From the NCBI GenBank assembly GCA_030431055.1, contig JAUIJA010000003.1, positions 1 through 64,000 on the forward strand: a DNA stretch of 64,000 bases, in the 5' to 3' direction. The stretch is from Bacteroidia bacterium. GTDB taxonomy: Bacteria > Bacteroidota > Bacteroidia > Flavobacteriales > Flavobacteriaceae. Shown one piece after another: positions 17,719 to 27,411 of the stretch. The notes under the pieces are model-generated. The model made no database searches and was not told the origin of the DNA. It worked only from the letters and a program-made list of their open reading frames with translations. A program made the translations under genes and the position numbers. Positions within the stretch are counted from its first letter, which is position 1. Every line of letters starts with the position of its first letter.

Positions 17719-17775
17719 GTCATGCTGAACTTGGTTCAGCATCAAAAAAAGATCCCGAAACAAGTTCGGGATGAC
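17719..17775. repeat. Flavobacterial double-hairpin intergenic repeat
   Basis: Two hairpins in a row: GTCATGCTGAAC/GTTCAGCATC at 17719-17743 and GATCCCGAA/TTCGGGATGAC at 17751-17775. The whole unit begins GTCAT and ends ATGAC. It fills the gap between the carboxylase and rluA-type genes, both leftward, and could act as a transcript-processing or attenuating structure. Confidence 0.8.
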
Positions 17776-17786
17776 AAAATTATGAT

Positions 17787-19430
17787 TTAAACTTGAATCA
17801 CACCTAAATTAAACGGTTTTTCAATAGGAGCGTGGTTTGCTGCTTCAATTCCCATAGAAATCCAAGTTCTTGTGTCTAGTGGATCAATTATCGCATCTGT
17901 CCATAAACGAGCAGCTGCATAATAAGGTGAAACTTGGTTGTCGTATTTTGCTTTTATTTTGTCGAAAAGCTCTTTTTCAACTTTTTCATCTACTGTTTTA
18001 CCTTGTTTTTTCAACGAAGCGGCTTCAATTTGCATTAAAACTTTTGCAGCTTGAGCGCCACCCATAACGGCTAATTCAGCACTTGGCCATGCGAAAATTA
18101 ATCTTGGATCGTAGGCTTTTCCACACATTGCATAATTACCGGCTCCATACGAATTTCCAACTACAACAGTGAATTTCGGTACAACAGAATTAGATACCGC
18201 ATTTACCATTTTAGCGCCATCTTTGATTATTCCACCATGTTCAGATTTGCTTCCAACCATAAATCCAGTTACATCTTGCAAGAAGACTAAAGGAATTTTC
18301 TTTTGGTTACAATTGGCTATAAAACGAGTCGCTTTATCCGCAGAATCAGAATAAATTACACCACCGAATTGCATTTCGCTTGGTTTTGTTTTTGCACCAG
18401 TTGTTTTTACAATTTTACGTTGGTTAGCGATGATTCCAACAGCCCAACCGTCGATGCGTGCATAACCTGTTATAATCGTTTGTCCGTAACCGGCTTTGTA
18501 TTCATCAAACTCAGAATTATCAACTAAACGCTTGATAATTTCCATCATATCGTATTGATCAGAACGAGATTTAGGTAAAATTCCATAGATATCTTCTTCT
18601 TTTTCGGCAGGTTTTTCAGCTTTAATTCTGTTAAACCCAGCTTTGTCATAATCACCGATTTTACCAACAACCGATTTAATTCTATCAAGAGCATCTTTAT
18701 CGTCTTTAGCTTTATAGTCGGTAACACCCGAAATTTCGCAATGAGTAGTTGCACCACCAAGTGTTTCGTTGTCAATACTTTCTCCAATTGCAGCTTTTAC
18801 TAAATAACTTCCTGCTAAGAAAATACTTCCTGTTTTGTCAACAATTAGAGCTTCATCGCTCATAATAGGTAAGTAAGCACCACCAGCTACACAACTTCCC
18901 ATAACCGCAGCAATTTGCGTAATTCCCATACTACTCATAATCGCATTATTACGAAAAATACGTCCGAAATGTTCTTTGTCTGGGAAAATTTCATCTTGCA
19001 TTGGTAAATAAACACCTGCAGAATCTACTAAGTAGATAATTGGTAATTTGTTTTCAATAGCAATTTCTTGCGCACGAAGATTTTTCTTTCCAGTAATAGG
19101 AAACCAAGCACCAGCTTTAACGGTTGCATCATTAGCAACAACAATACATTGCTTCCCTTGAATGTATCCAATTTTAACCACAACACCTCCAGAAGGACAA
19201 CCGCCATGCTCTTCATACATTCCATCACCGACAAATGCTCCAATTTCAATGCTTTTAGCATCTTTATCTAATAAATAATCAATTCTTTCTCGAGCAGTTA
19301 GTTTACCTTCACCATGTAATTTATCGATGCGTTTTTGTCCGCCACCGAGTTTAACTTTGGCAAATTTGCTTCTTAAGTCAGAAACTAATAGTTTATTATA
19401 ATCTTCGTTTTTATTGAAATTTAAATCCAT
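17787..19430 (-). CDS. Acyl-CoA carboxylase, carboxyltransferase (beta) subunit, methylcrotonyl-CoA carboxylase-like
   Basis: 547 residues, two crotonase-fold carboxyltransferase halves. It moves CO2 from carboxybiotin to an acyl-CoA. The segment MQDEIFPDKEHFGRIF, MGSCVAGGAYLPIMSDE and GSIFLAG resemble the beta subunit of 3-methylcrotonyl-CoA carboxylase more than propionyl-CoA carboxylase, pointing to leucine degradation. The glycine-rich oxyanion loops (GAYLPIMSDEA, GNSYGAGNYAMCGKAYDPRL) are intact. No biotin-carrying alpha subunit or other leucine-degradation gene is next to it, so its partner must be encoded elsewhere; propionyl-CoA or geranyl-CoA as substrate stays possible. Confidence 0.85.
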   Translation of the reverse strand: MDLNFNKNEDYNKLLVSDLRSKFAKVKLGGGQKRIDKLHGEGKLTARERIDYLLDKDAKSIEIGAFVGDGMYEEHGGCPSGGVVVKIGYIQGKQCIVVANDATVKAGAWFPITGKKNLRAQEIAIENKLPIIYLVDSAGVYLPMQDEIFPDKEHFGRIFRNNAIMSSMGITQIAAVMGSCVAGGAYLPIMSDEALIVDKTGSIFLAGSYLVKAAIGESIDNETLGGATTHCEISGVTDYKAKDDKDALDRIKSVVGKIGDYDKAGFNRIKAEKPAEKEEDIYGILPKSRSDQYDMMEIIKRLVDNSEFDEYKAGYGQTIITGYARIDGWAVGIIANQRKIVKTTGAKTKPSEMQFGGVIYSDSADKATRFIANCNQKKIPLVFLQDVTGFMVGSKSEHGGIIKDGAKMVNAVSNSVVPKFTVVVGNSYGAGNYAMCGKAYDPRLIFAWPSAELAVMGGAQAAKVLMQIEAASLKKQGKTVDEKVEKELFDKIKAKYDNQVSPYYAAARLWTDAIIDPLDTRTWISMGIEAANHAPIEKPFNLGVIQV

Positions 19431-19479
19431 TTTGTGTTGGTTAATTTTATTGGTTTGCTAAAATAATAAAGTTAGATGA

Positions 19480-20578
19480 TTATTCCTCATCTTTTTGTCC
19501 CATCATCATTAAATAAGCTTTCAAGAATTCGTCGATGTTTCCGTTCATTACGCCATCAACGTCGGCAGTTTCATAACTAGAACGAACATCTTTTACTAAC
19601 TTATAAGGATGCATAACATAATTACGAATTTGTGAACCCCATTCAATTTTCATTTTTCCAGCTTCAATATCGGCACGTTGTTCTAAACGCTTTTTCATTT
19701 CAATTTCATATAGCTGAGATTTCAACATTTGCATAGCTCGATCTCTATTATCATGTTGCGAACGAGTTTCCGAACATTGAATTTGAATTCCAGTAGGCTT
19801 GTGAACCAATTGTACTTTGGTTTCTACCTTATTTACATTTTGTCCACCAGCACCACTAGAGCGCGCTGTAGTGATTTCAATATCAGATGGATTAATGTCA
19901 ATTTCAATTGTATCATCAACCAAAGGATAAACATAAACTGAAGCAAAAGAAGTGTGGCGCTTCGCATTACTGTCAAATGGAGAAATACGAACTAAACGAT
20001 GTACACCATTTTCTCCTTTTAGGTAGCCAAAAGCAAATTCCCCTTCAATTTCAAGTGTTACGGTTTTAATACCTGCAACATCTCCTTCTTGAAAGTTGAG
20101 TTCACGAATTTTATAGCCTTGTTTTTCGCCCCACATTAAATACATACGCATTAACATAGAAGCCCAATCACAACTTTCTGTACCACCAGCACCAGCTGTA
20201 ATTTGTAAAACAGCACTCATGTTATCGCCTTCATCAGAAAGCATATTTCTGAATTCTAAATCTTCAATATGAGCAATAGTTTTATTGTATTGACTATCAA
20301 TTTCTTCTTCAGTAGTTTCTCCTTCTTTATAAAATTCGATTAATACTTGAAGTTCTTCTGAAAAGTCAACTGCTTTGTTGTAATCTTCAACCCATTTTTT
20401 CTTTGAGCGAATATTCCGAACAATTATTTCAGCTTCTTTAGCGTTATTCCAAAAGTCAGGGGAAAAAGTTTTTTCTTCTTCGTTAGTTATTTCGATAAGT
20501 TTTCTATCGATGTCAAAGATACCTCCTTAACGCACCCAGGCGATCAATAATGTCTTTGACATGTTCTGTATTTACCAT
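19480..20578 (-). CDS. prfB: Peptide chain release factor 2, with programmed +1 frameshift
   Basis: A 365-residue RF2 encoded in two frames. From the ATG at 20578, 21 codons end ...LRRYL followed by TGA at 20513-20515. Shifting +1 at CTT-TGA-C gives ...[11 protein letters not shown] and continues to 19480. RF2 recognises UGA and UAA: the GGQ loop is in [13 protein letters not shown] and the SPF anticodon tripeptide in [12 protein letters not shown]. The frameshift makes expression depend on RF2 level: scarcity favours shifting at the internal UGA. It is divergent from threonine aldolase, with starts about 48 bp apart. Confidence 0.96.
20512..20530 (-). other. prfB: prfB programmed +1 frameshift site
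   Basis: Minus strand reads TTA AGG AGG TAT CTT TGA C. The AGGAGG acts as an internal Shine-Dalgarno-like stimulator three bases before CTT, and the slip is CUU to UUU at the UGA. This is the canonical RF2 autoregulation site, notable in a phylum that seldom uses Shine-Dalgarno pairing for initiation. Confidence 0.95.
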
Positions 20579-20625
20579 AAAAATTGTAGTTTTACGTCAC
20601 AAAAATAAGACATTCATTTTGAATT

Positions 20626-21645
20626 ATGGAAATAAATTTGATTAGCGATACAGTTACTAAACCAACAGCTGAAATGCTAGAAAAAATGTTTCAAGCTGAA
20701 GTAGGTGATGATGTTTTTAAACAAGACCCAACGGTAAATGAATTGGAACACTATACAGCTGAGCTTTTTGGAAAAGAAGCAGCTCTGTTTTTTCCAAGCG
20801 GAACTATGGCTAATCAAACAGCTATTCGCTTGCATACAAAACCTGGAGATGAAGTTATTTGTGATAAATGGTCACATATTTTTTTATATGAAGGTGGAGG
20901 AGTAGCTGCAAATAGCGGAGTTTCTTGTCATTTAGTTGATGGAAACAGAGGGAAAATAACTGCAAATCAAGTTGCTCAGTTTATTAATGATCCAGAATTT
21001 TATCATGCACCGATAACTCGATTAGTAAGTCTAGAAAACACAACCAATAAAGGTGGTGGAGCTTGTTATGAAATCGAAGAGCTAAAAGCCATAAAAGAAG
21101 TTTGTAACCAACACGGATTAAAATATCATTTAGATGGGGCTCGATTATGGAATGCAATAGTTGCTAAAAATCAACAACCGAAGCAATTTGGTGAGTTATT
21201 CGATACCATTTCAGTTTGTTTATCTAAAGGTTTAGGTGCGCCAGTTGGTTCAGTTTTGGTAGGAAGTAATGAAGATATAAAGCAAGCATTGCGTATTCGT
21301 AAACTTTTTGGTGGAAATATGCGCCAAGCAGGCTATTTAGCTGCAGCTGGATTATTTGCTATGCAAAATAATATTGAACGCTTAGAAAAAGATCATCAAA
21401 GAGCAAAAGAATTAGGCTCGGTTTTAGTAAAAAAAGATTGGGTTAAAGAAGTTGAACCAATAGAAACCAATATTGTAATTTTTAAATTACAACGAACCCT
21501 TGATGAAAAATTGTTTATTGAAAAATTAAAACAAAAAGGAATTTTAATAAGTTCGATGGGGCAAGGAAAATTACGAATGGTTACTCACATGGATTACCGA
21601 CAAGTAATGCATGATTATGTTTTAGAAGTTTTAGATAAAATGTAA
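20626..21645 (+). CDS. ltaE: Low-specificity L-threonine aldolase
   Basis: 339 residues, PLP-dependent fold type I. It cleaves L-threonine (or allo-threonine) to glycine and acetaldehyde. Visible are SDTVTKPTAEML at the N-terminus, FFPSGTMANQ for cofactor phosphate binding, HLDGARLWNA with the PLP-ring Asp, and the Schiff-base Lys in VCLSKGLGAPVGS. Full length, starting at ATG 20626. Followed by a terminator and the convergent ebfC. Together with the glycine-cleavage T-protein further along, it fits glycine and one-carbon metabolism, though the genes are not linked. Confidence 0.92.
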   Translation: MEINLISDTVTKPTAEMLEKMFQAEVGDDVFKQDPTVNELEHYTAELFGKEAALFFPSGTMANQTAIRLHTKPGDEVICDKWSHIFLYEGGGVAANSGVSCHLVDGNRGKITANQVAQFINDPEFYHAPITRLVSLENTTNKGGGACYEIEELKAIKEVCNQHGLKYHLDGARLWNAIVAKNQQPKQFGELFDTISVCLSKGLGAPVGSVLVGSNEDIKQALRIRKLFGGNMRQAGYLAAAGLFAMQNNIERLEKDHQRAKELGSVLVKKDWVKEVEPIETNIVIFKLQRTLDEKLFIEKLKQKGILISSMGQGKLRMVTHMDYRQVMHDYVLEVLDKM

Positions 21646-21646
21646 T

Positions 21647-21676
21647 AAAAAAAGAGGTTTAAAAACCTCTTTTTTT
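21647..21676 (+). terminator. Bidirectional terminator between ltaE and ebfC
   Basis: The inverted repeat AAAAAAAGAGGTTT / AAAAACCTCTTTTTTT starts 2 bp after the ltaE stop and reaches the stop codon of the convergent gene. Confidence 0.85.
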
Positions 21677-21998
21677 ATTTGAATAAATCCATTCCTGGAA
21701 TATTTGGCATACCTTCTTTAGCAACAGCAGCTAGTTCAGTTTCATTTACATTTGTAGCTTTTTCAATAGCTTTATTCAATGTATTAATCAAATAATCTTC
21801 AAGCATTTCTTTGTCTTGTAATAAGTCTTCAGAAACAGTAATGTTTTTTATTTTTCGGTTAGCAGTTAACGTTACTTCTAATAAACCATCATTACTTTTC
21901 TCATCAATTAAAACCGTATCTAATCGCTTCTTAGTAGCTTCAACTTTTTCTTGGGTTTCTTTGATTTTCCCCATCATACCCATTAAGTCTCCAAACAT
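21675..21998 (-). CDS. ebfC: YbaB/EbfC-family nucleoid-associated protein
   Basis: 107 residues, beginning [20 protein letters not shown], with the amphipathic helix and small beta core of the YbaB/EbfC family, which forms tweezer-like dimers on DNA. By family knowledge it helps shape the nucleoid. In many bacteria it sits next to dnaX and recR; here it does not, being divergent from the peptidase gene and about 33 kb from dnaX. Start at ATG 21998. Confidence 0.9.
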   Translation of the reverse strand: MFGDLMGMMGKIKETQEKVEATKKRLDTVLIDEKSNDGLLEVTLTANRKIKNITVSEDLLQDKEMLEDYLINTLNKAIEKATNVNETELAAVAKEGMPNIPGMDLFK

Positions 21999-22063
21999 AA
22001 TGTTAAATTTTAAATTTGAAGTACAAAATTAGTAAATTAGCAAATGAAACAAAATTTGATTTG

Positions 22064-24196
22064 ATGAAAAAAATAACTTCTTTAATGGCAATTTCTCTTA
22101 TTTTTGCGACCGCTTGTAAAGATAAAGATGAGAATATGAAAGATACAATTCAGCCGCCAATAGCTAAAAAGGTTCCACATGAATTAGAAAAACACGGACA
22201 TGTTAGAAATGACGATTATTATTGGTTAAATGATAGAGAAAATCCAGATGTAATTGCAAATTTGAATGCTGAAAATGACTATTACAAGAAAATGACGGCT
22301 CATACTGAACAGCTTCAAAAAGATTTATTTGAAGAAATGAAGTCGAGAATTAAAGAAGATGATGAGTCTGTTCCTTATTTTTATAATGGTTATTATTACA
22401 TAACGCGCTATGAAAAAGGAAAAGATTATCCTATTTATTCGAGAAAAAAAGGAAGTTTAGAAGCGACTGAAGAAATTATGTTTGATTGTAATGAAATGGC
22501 TAAAGACCATTCATATTTCAATTTAAATGGAATTTCGGTTAGTGAAGATAACAAATGGGTAAGTTTTGGTGTCGATACAGTTTCGCGTCGTCAATATACT
22601 ATTCAAGTTAAAAATTTAGAAACAGGTGAAATTCTTCCTGAGAAAATTGAAAACACAACTGGAGGAACAGCTTGGGCGAGCGATAATAAAACGTTCTTTT
22701 ATACTAAGAAAGATCCACAAACGTTGCGTTCAGATAAAATTTATCGTCATGAATTAAACACGAAAGTTGAAAACGATAATTTAATTTTTCATGAAGAAGA
22801 CGATACTTTTTACACATTTGTTTACAAAGAAAAATCTAAAAAGTATTTAGTTATTGGTTCTACTAGTACACTAACATCTGAATATCAAATTTTAGAAGCT
22901 AATAATCCAACTGGAGAATTTAGAATCTTTTCTAAACGTGAAAGAGGTTTAGAATATTCAATTTCGCATTTTGGCGATAGTTTTTATGTGTTAACCAATA
23001 AAGATAAAGCAACCAATTTTAAATTGATGAAAACTTCTGAAAGTAAAACTTCATCTAATAATTGGGTTGATTTAATTTCGCATAGAGAAAATGTATTGTT
23101 AGAAGGAATAGATATTTTAAAAGACTATTTGGTTGTAGAAGAACGTTCAAACGGATTGAATAAAATTCAAATTCGTCCATGGAATGGAGAAGAAGCTTAT
23201 TATTTACCTTTTGAAAGCGAAACGTATACTGCTTACACAACTTCAAATCCAGATTTTGATACTAATTTATTACGTTTTAGTTATCAATCGTTAAAAACAC
23301 CTTCTTCGGTTATCGATTTTAATATGAAAACCAAAGAACAAACAGTTTTGAAAGAACAAGAAGTTTTAGGCGGAAAATTCAATAAAGATAATTATGAGGA
23401 AAAACGTGTTTGGGCTACTGCAGAAGATGGTACAAAAGTTCCAATCTCTATGGTTTACAAAAAAGGTATTAAATTAGACGGAAATAACCCACTATTGCAA
23501 TATGCTTATGGTTCTTATGGAGCTTCAATGAATCCTTGGTTTTCTACCTCACGTTTAAGTTTGTTAGATAGAGGTTTTATTTTTGCAATTGCACATATAA
23601 GAGGAGGAGAAGATTTGGGTCGCCAATGGTATGAAGACGGAAAATTATTAAAAAAGAAAAATACTTTTACCGATTTTATTGATTGTTCGAAGTTTTTGAT
23701 TAAAGAAGGCTATACCTCAAAAAATCATTTATACGCTGAAGGTGGTTCTGCAGGAGGATTATTAATGGGAGCTGTAGTAAATATGTCGCCAGAACTTTAT
23801 AATGGAGTAATAGCACAAGTTCCATTTGTGGATGTAGTTACTACTATGTTAGACGATTCGATTCCGCTTACTACAGGTGAATATGACGAATGGGGGAATC
23901 CGAATGAAAAAGAATATTACGACTATATGCTTTCTTATTCGCCTTATGATAATGTAAAAGCTCAAGATTACCCAAATATGTATGTTTCAACAGGTTTACA
24001 TGATTCTCAAGTACAATATTGGGAACCTGCTAAATGGGTAGCAAAATTAAGAGAATTAAAAACTGATAAAAATTTATTATTTTTAGACACTAACATGGAT
24101 GCCGGTCATGGTGGGGCTTCAGGTAGATTTGAAGCATTAAAAGAAGTAGCTAAAGAGTTTACATTTTTATTGGATTTAGAGAATATTAAGAAATAG
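22064..24196 (+). CDS. Prolyl oligopeptidase family (S9) peptidase, oligopeptidase B-like lipoprotein
   Basis: About 710 residues. I chose the ATG at 22064, which gives a lipoprotein-like signal (MKKITSLMAISLIFATAC, Cys 18); an earlier ATG at 22016 adds 16 charged residues that would spoil it. A seven-bladed propeller region (about 90-430) precedes an alpha/beta hydrolase domain with catalytic Ser in AEGGSAGGLLMG, Asp in TGLHDSQVQYWEP and His in DAGHGGASGR. The motif GSYGASMNPWFS is typical of oligopeptidase B, which cleaves short peptides after basic residues. Anchoring would place it in the periplasm or outer membrane. Confidence 0.88.
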   Translation: MKKITSLMAISLIFATACKDKDENMKDTIQPPIAKKVPHELEKHGHVRNDDYYWLNDRENPDVIANLNAENDYYKKMTAHTEQLQKDLFEEMKSRIKEDDESVPYFYNGYYYITRYEKGKDYPIYSRKKGSLEATEEIMFDCNEMAKDHSYFNLNGISVSEDNKWVSFGVDTVSRRQYTIQVKNLETGEILPEKIENTTGGTAWASDNKTFFYTKKDPQTLRSDKIYRHELNTKVENDNLIFHEEDDTFYTFVYKEKSKKYLVIGSTSTLTSEYQILEANNPTGEFRIFSKRERGLEYSISHFGDSFYVLTNKDKATNFKLMKTSESKTSSNNWVDLISHRENVLLEGIDILKDYLVVEERSNGLNKIQIRPWNGEEAYYLPFESETYTAYTTSNPDFDTNLLRFSYQSLKTPSSVIDFNMKTKEQTVLKEQEVLGGKFNKDNYEEKRVWATAEDGTKVPISMVYKKGIKLDGNNPLLQYAYGSYGASMNPWFSTSRLSLLDRGFIFAIAHIRGGEDLGRQWYEDGKLLKKKNTFTDFIDCSKFLIKEGYTSKNHLYAEGGSAGGLLMGAVVNMSPELYNGVIAQVPFVDVVTTMLDDSIPLTTGEYDEWGNPNEKEYYDYMLSYSPYDNVKAQDYPNMYVSTGLHDSQVQYWEPAKWVAKLRELKTDKNLLFLDTNMDAGHGGASGRFEALKEVAKEFTFLLDLENIKK

Positions 24197-24211
24197 TTTA
24201 ACTTTTTTTGT

Positions 24212-24219
24212 TAAATTTG
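24212..24219 (+). promoter_or_regulatory. Probable -7 promoter element of the cysteine synthase gene
   Basis: TAAATTTG matches TAnnTTTG, 52 bp before the ATG at 24272. No clear TTG is found at the usual -33 distance, so only the -7 box is called. Confidence 0.45.
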
Positions 24220-24271
24220 CACGGTTTTTGGGTTTTTAATTTGAAGACCAAGTATAACGAAATTTTTATTT

Positions 24272-25309
24272 ATGAAAGAAATAAAAGCTTACAACAACAT
24301 CCTTGAACTAATTGGAAATACTCCTCTAATTAAATTAAATAAAATTACCAACGAACTTGAAGGTAATTTTTACGCAAAGGTAGAAGCTTTTAATCCAGGC
24401 CATTCAACAAAAGATAGAATTGCTCTTTATATTATTGAAGAAGCAGAAAAAAGAGGTATTTTAAGACCTGGTGATACAATTATTGAAACTACTTCTGGTA
24501 ACACTGGTTTTAGTATTGCAATGGTAAGTATCATAAAAGGATATAACTGTATTTTAGCGGTTAGTTCTAAGTCTTCTAAAGATAAAATTGATATGTTGCG
24601 CACAATGGGTGCTAAAGTCTATGTTTGTCCAGCTCACGTTTCAGCAGATGATGAACGATCATATTATAATGTAGCAAAACGTTTACACGAAGAAATAAAA
24701 GGTTCGGTTTATATTAATCAATACTTTAACGAGTTAAATATAGACGCACATTATAATATGACTGGTCCTGAAATTTGGGAACAAACAGGCGGACAAATAA
24801 CACATCTTGTTGCTTGTAGTGGTACAGGAGGTACAATTTCCGGAACTGCTAGATTTTTAAAAGAACAAAATCCAAATATTCAAATTTTAGGTGTAGATGC
24901 TTTTGGTTCTGTTTTAAAGAAGTATCACGAAACAAAAGAATTTGATTCAAACGAAATTTATCCATATAGAATTGAAGGTTTAGGAAAAAATTTAATTCCT
25001 ACAGCAACTGATTTTGATGCGATTGATAAATTCATGAAAGTGTCAGATGAAGAAAGTGCACATACTGCTCGTGAAATTGCTAGAACAGAAGGTCTTTTTG
25101 TAGGCTATACATCTGGAGCAGCTTTGCAAGCAGTGAAACAATATGCAGAAGCTGGTGAATTCACAAAAGAAAGTAATGTAGTAATTATTTTCCCTGATCA
25201 TGGTTCACGTTATATGAGTAAAGTGTATAGTGATGAATGGATGAGTGATCAAGGATTTTTTGATAGTGTAAACGTAGGTGAAACTCAAAAAATTGAGATT
25301 ATTAAATAA
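24272..25309 (+). CDS. PLP-dependent cysteine synthase family protein
   Basis: 345 residues, PLP fold type II. By family it joins O-acetylserine (or a related activated serine) with sulfide or another sulfur donor to make cysteine. The Schiff-base Lys is in GHSTKDRIA (Lys 47), the substrate-binding loop is TTSGNTGFS (about 75), and the phosphate cradle is [10 protein letters not shown] (about 182). The C-terminal tail is longer than that of CysK. There is no CBS regulatory domain. CysK, CysM and cystathionine beta-synthase-like roles cannot be separated from sequence alone. Monocistronic, with its own terminator. Confidence 0.87.
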   Translation: MKEIKAYNNILELIGNTPLIKLNKITNELEGNFYAKVEAFNPGHSTKDRIALYIIEEAEKRGILRPGDTIIETTSGNTGFSIAMVSIIKGYNCILAVSSKSSKDKIDMLRTMGAKVYVCPAHVSADDERSYYNVAKRLHEEIKGSVYINQYFNELNIDAHYNMTGPEIWEQTGGQITHLVACSGTGGTISGTARFLKEQNPNIQILGVDAFGSVLKKYHETKEFDSNEIYPYRIEGLGKNLIPTATDFDAIDKFMKVSDEESAHTAREIARTEGLFVGYTSGAALQAVKQYAEAGEFTKESNVVIIFPDHGSRYMSKVYSDEWMSDQGFFDSVNVGETQKIEIIK

Positions 25310-25336
25310 TTTATTTTAAAGAGAATAACAGCAAAT

Positions 25337-25371
25337 AAAAAAGCTCCTAATTAAAATTAGGAGCTTTTTTT
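25337..25371 (+). terminator. Bidirectional terminator between cysteine synthase and the YebC-family gene
   Basis: A 15-bp perfect arm (AAAAAAGCTCCTAATT and its complement) with T-run, located in the short gap between convergent genes. Confidence 0.88.
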
Positions 25372-25388
25372 AAAATATAAATTTATAA

Positions 25389-26111
25389 TTATTCATCTGA
25401 TGATTCTTTCATATTGTGAAAAACATTCATAACATCATCATCTTCTTCAATTTTTTCTAAAAGCTTTTCAACATCTGCAGTTTGATCAGCATTTAATTCT
25501 TTAGTTACTTGTGGAATTCTGTCAAATCCAGAAGAAAGAATTTCTAATTCTCTATTTTCTAATTCTTTTTGAATTGCTCCAAAACTTTCAAATGGTGCAT
25601 ACATAACAATTCCGTCTTCATCTGCGAAAATTTCTTCTACACCAAAATCAATCATTTCTAATTCTAGTTCTTCAACATCTAACCCTTCTGATGGAATTCT
25701 AAAATTACAAGTATGATCAAACATAAATTCAACCGAACCTTGTGTTCCTAAAGTTCCATTACATTTGTTAAAATAACTTCTAATATTTGCAACTGTTCGA
25801 TTGTTATTATCAGTAGCCGTTTCAATTAAAATTGCAATTCCGTGAGGTGCATATCCTTCAAAAAGAACTTCTTTATAGTCAGCCGTGTCCTTATCAGATG
25901 CTTTTTTTATTGCTCTTTCAACATTATCTTTAGGCATATTTGCTGCCTTCGCATTTTGAATAACAGCTCTTAATCTTGAATTATTATCAGGATCTGGTCC
26001 GCCTTCTTTAACGGCCATTACAATATCTTTACCAATTCTTGTAAACGTTTTAGCCATTGCCGACCAACGTTTCATTTTACGTGCTTTTCTAAATTCAAAC
26101 GCTCTTCCCAT
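25389..26111 (-). CDS. YebC/PmpR (TACO1) family regulator
   Basis: 240 residues, starting MGRAFEFRKARKMKRW rather than the more common MAGHSKW start; this variant is usual in Bacteroidota. Conserved parts include NNSRLRAVIQNAKAANMPKDNVERAI and GYAPHGIAILIE. YebC-family proteins have been described both as DNA-binding regulators and, more recently, as factors that help ribosomes through proline-rich stretches. The gene lies downstream of gcvT with a 50-bp gap, on the same strand. Confidence 0.9.
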   Translation of the reverse strand: MGRAFEFRKARKMKRWSAMAKTFTRIGKDIVMAVKEGGPDPDNNSRLRAVIQNAKAANMPKDNVERAIKKASDKDTADYKEVLFEGYAPHGIAILIETATDNNNRTVANIRSYFNKCNGTLGTQGSVEFMFDHTCNFRIPSEGLDVEELELEMIDFGVEEIFADEDGIVMYAPFESFGAIQKELENRELEILSSGFDRIPQVTKELNADQTADVEKLLEKIEEDDDVMNVFHNMKESSDE

Positions 26112-26161
26112 GTTTTTCTTTCTGTGAATTTATTGTTTTATAACTTGTGTCAAAAATACTA

Positions 26162-27244
26162 TTATTTCTTATAAAATGGCAATTTTACCACTTGTGCTTT
26201 AATATCTTTATTACGAATACGAATATAAATTTCACTTCCTTCTGTAGCAAGTTCTTTTGGAACATAACCTAAGCCAATTGCTTTTCCTAAAGAAGGTGAC
26301 TGAGTTCCTGAAGTAACTCTACCAATAACATTTCCGTTTGTATCTACAATTTCATAATCGTGACGTGGAATTCCTCTTTCTAGTAATTCAAATCCAACTA
26401 ATCTCTTTGTAATTCCTTCTTCTTTTTGTTTTTTAAGATTATCTGAATTAATGAAATCTTTAGTAAATTTTGTAATCCAACCTAATCCAGCTTCAAGTGG
26501 AGAAGTAGTATCATCAATATCATTTCCATATAAACAGAAGCCCATTTCTAAACGTAATGTATCACGAGCTGCTAAACCAATTGGTTTTATACCAAATTCA
26601 GCACCAGCTTCAAATACTTTATTCCAAACTTGTTCTACTTCTGAGTTTTTACAGTAAATTTCAAATCCGCCTGAACCTGTATAACCAGTTGCAGAAATAA
26701 TTACATGTTCGATTCCTGCAAAATCAGCCTCTTCAAAATGATAATATTTAATTTGTGATAAATCTACAGAAGTTAACGATTGCATAGCTTCAACTGCTTT
26801 TGGACCTTGAATAGCTAATAGCGAATAATCTTCTGATAAATCACGCATTTCAACGCCCATATCATTATGAGAAGTTATCCAATTCCAATCTTTTTCAATA
26901 TTTGAAGCATTAACTACCAATAAATATTGTTCGTCTTTAATTTTGTAAATAATTAAATCGTCAACAATTCCACCATTAGCATCTGGCATACAAGAATATT
27001 GTGCACGACCAACTGTTAGTGTAGAAGCATCATTAGATGAAATTTTCTGAATTAAATCTAAAGCTTTTGGGCCAGTTAATAAAAATTCTCCCATGTGCGA
27101 AACGTCAAAAACACCAACACCGTTTCTTACGGTTTCGTGTTCTGCGTTTACGCCTTCATATTGAACTGGCATATTGTAACCAGCAAAAGGAACCATTTTT
27201 GCTCCTAATTGTTCGTGAATATGTGTTAAAGCTGTATTTTTCAT
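26162..27244 (-). CDS. gcvT: Aminomethyltransferase, glycine cleavage system T-protein
   Basis: 360 residues. It takes the aminomethyl group from the lipoylated H-protein to tetrahydrofolate, releasing ammonia and forming 5,10-methylene-THF. Visible family segments are [27 protein letters not shown], the folate-binding core around [23 protein letters not shown] and [16 protein letters not shown], with the C-terminal [18 protein letters not shown] barrel. Other gcv genes are absent nearby. It is divergent from hutH, with about 167 bp between the starts. Confidence 0.94.
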   Translation of the reverse strand: MKNTALTHIHEQLGAKMVPFAGYNMPVQYEGVNAEHETVRNGVGVFDVSHMGEFLLTGPKALDLIQKISSNDASTLTVGRAQYSCMPDANGGIVDDLIIYKIKDEQYLLVVNASNIEKDWNWITSHNDMGVEMRDLSEDYSLLAIQGPKAVEAMQSLTSVDLSQIKYYHFEEADFAGIEHVIISATGYTGSGGFEIYCKNSEVEQVWNKVFEAGAEFGIKPIGLAARDTLRLEMGFCLYGNDIDDTTSPLEAGLGWITKFTKDFINSDNLKKQKEEGITKRLVGFELLERGIPRHDYEIVDTNGNVIGRVTSGTQSPSLGKAIGLGYVPKELATEGSEIYIRIRNKDIKAQVVKLPFYKK

Positions 27245-27411
27245 TATATAAAAATGTCAAAAATTTGAAAGCGCTAATTTATTCAAAATTCTTCAAAACA
27301 CGAGTTTATTAAGTTGGTTTTATTTGTGATTTATCAATTTTTGTTAATCTTATCAACAAATTTTGCATTTTAACAATTGTTTACGGAATTTTGGAGTCTT
27401 AAAATTTAAAA

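Noticed and set aside
19480..20578. prfB as a broken gene or pseudogene
   Set aside because: The internal TGA sits in the exact RF2 recoding context and the +1 frame restores a normal 365-residue protein.
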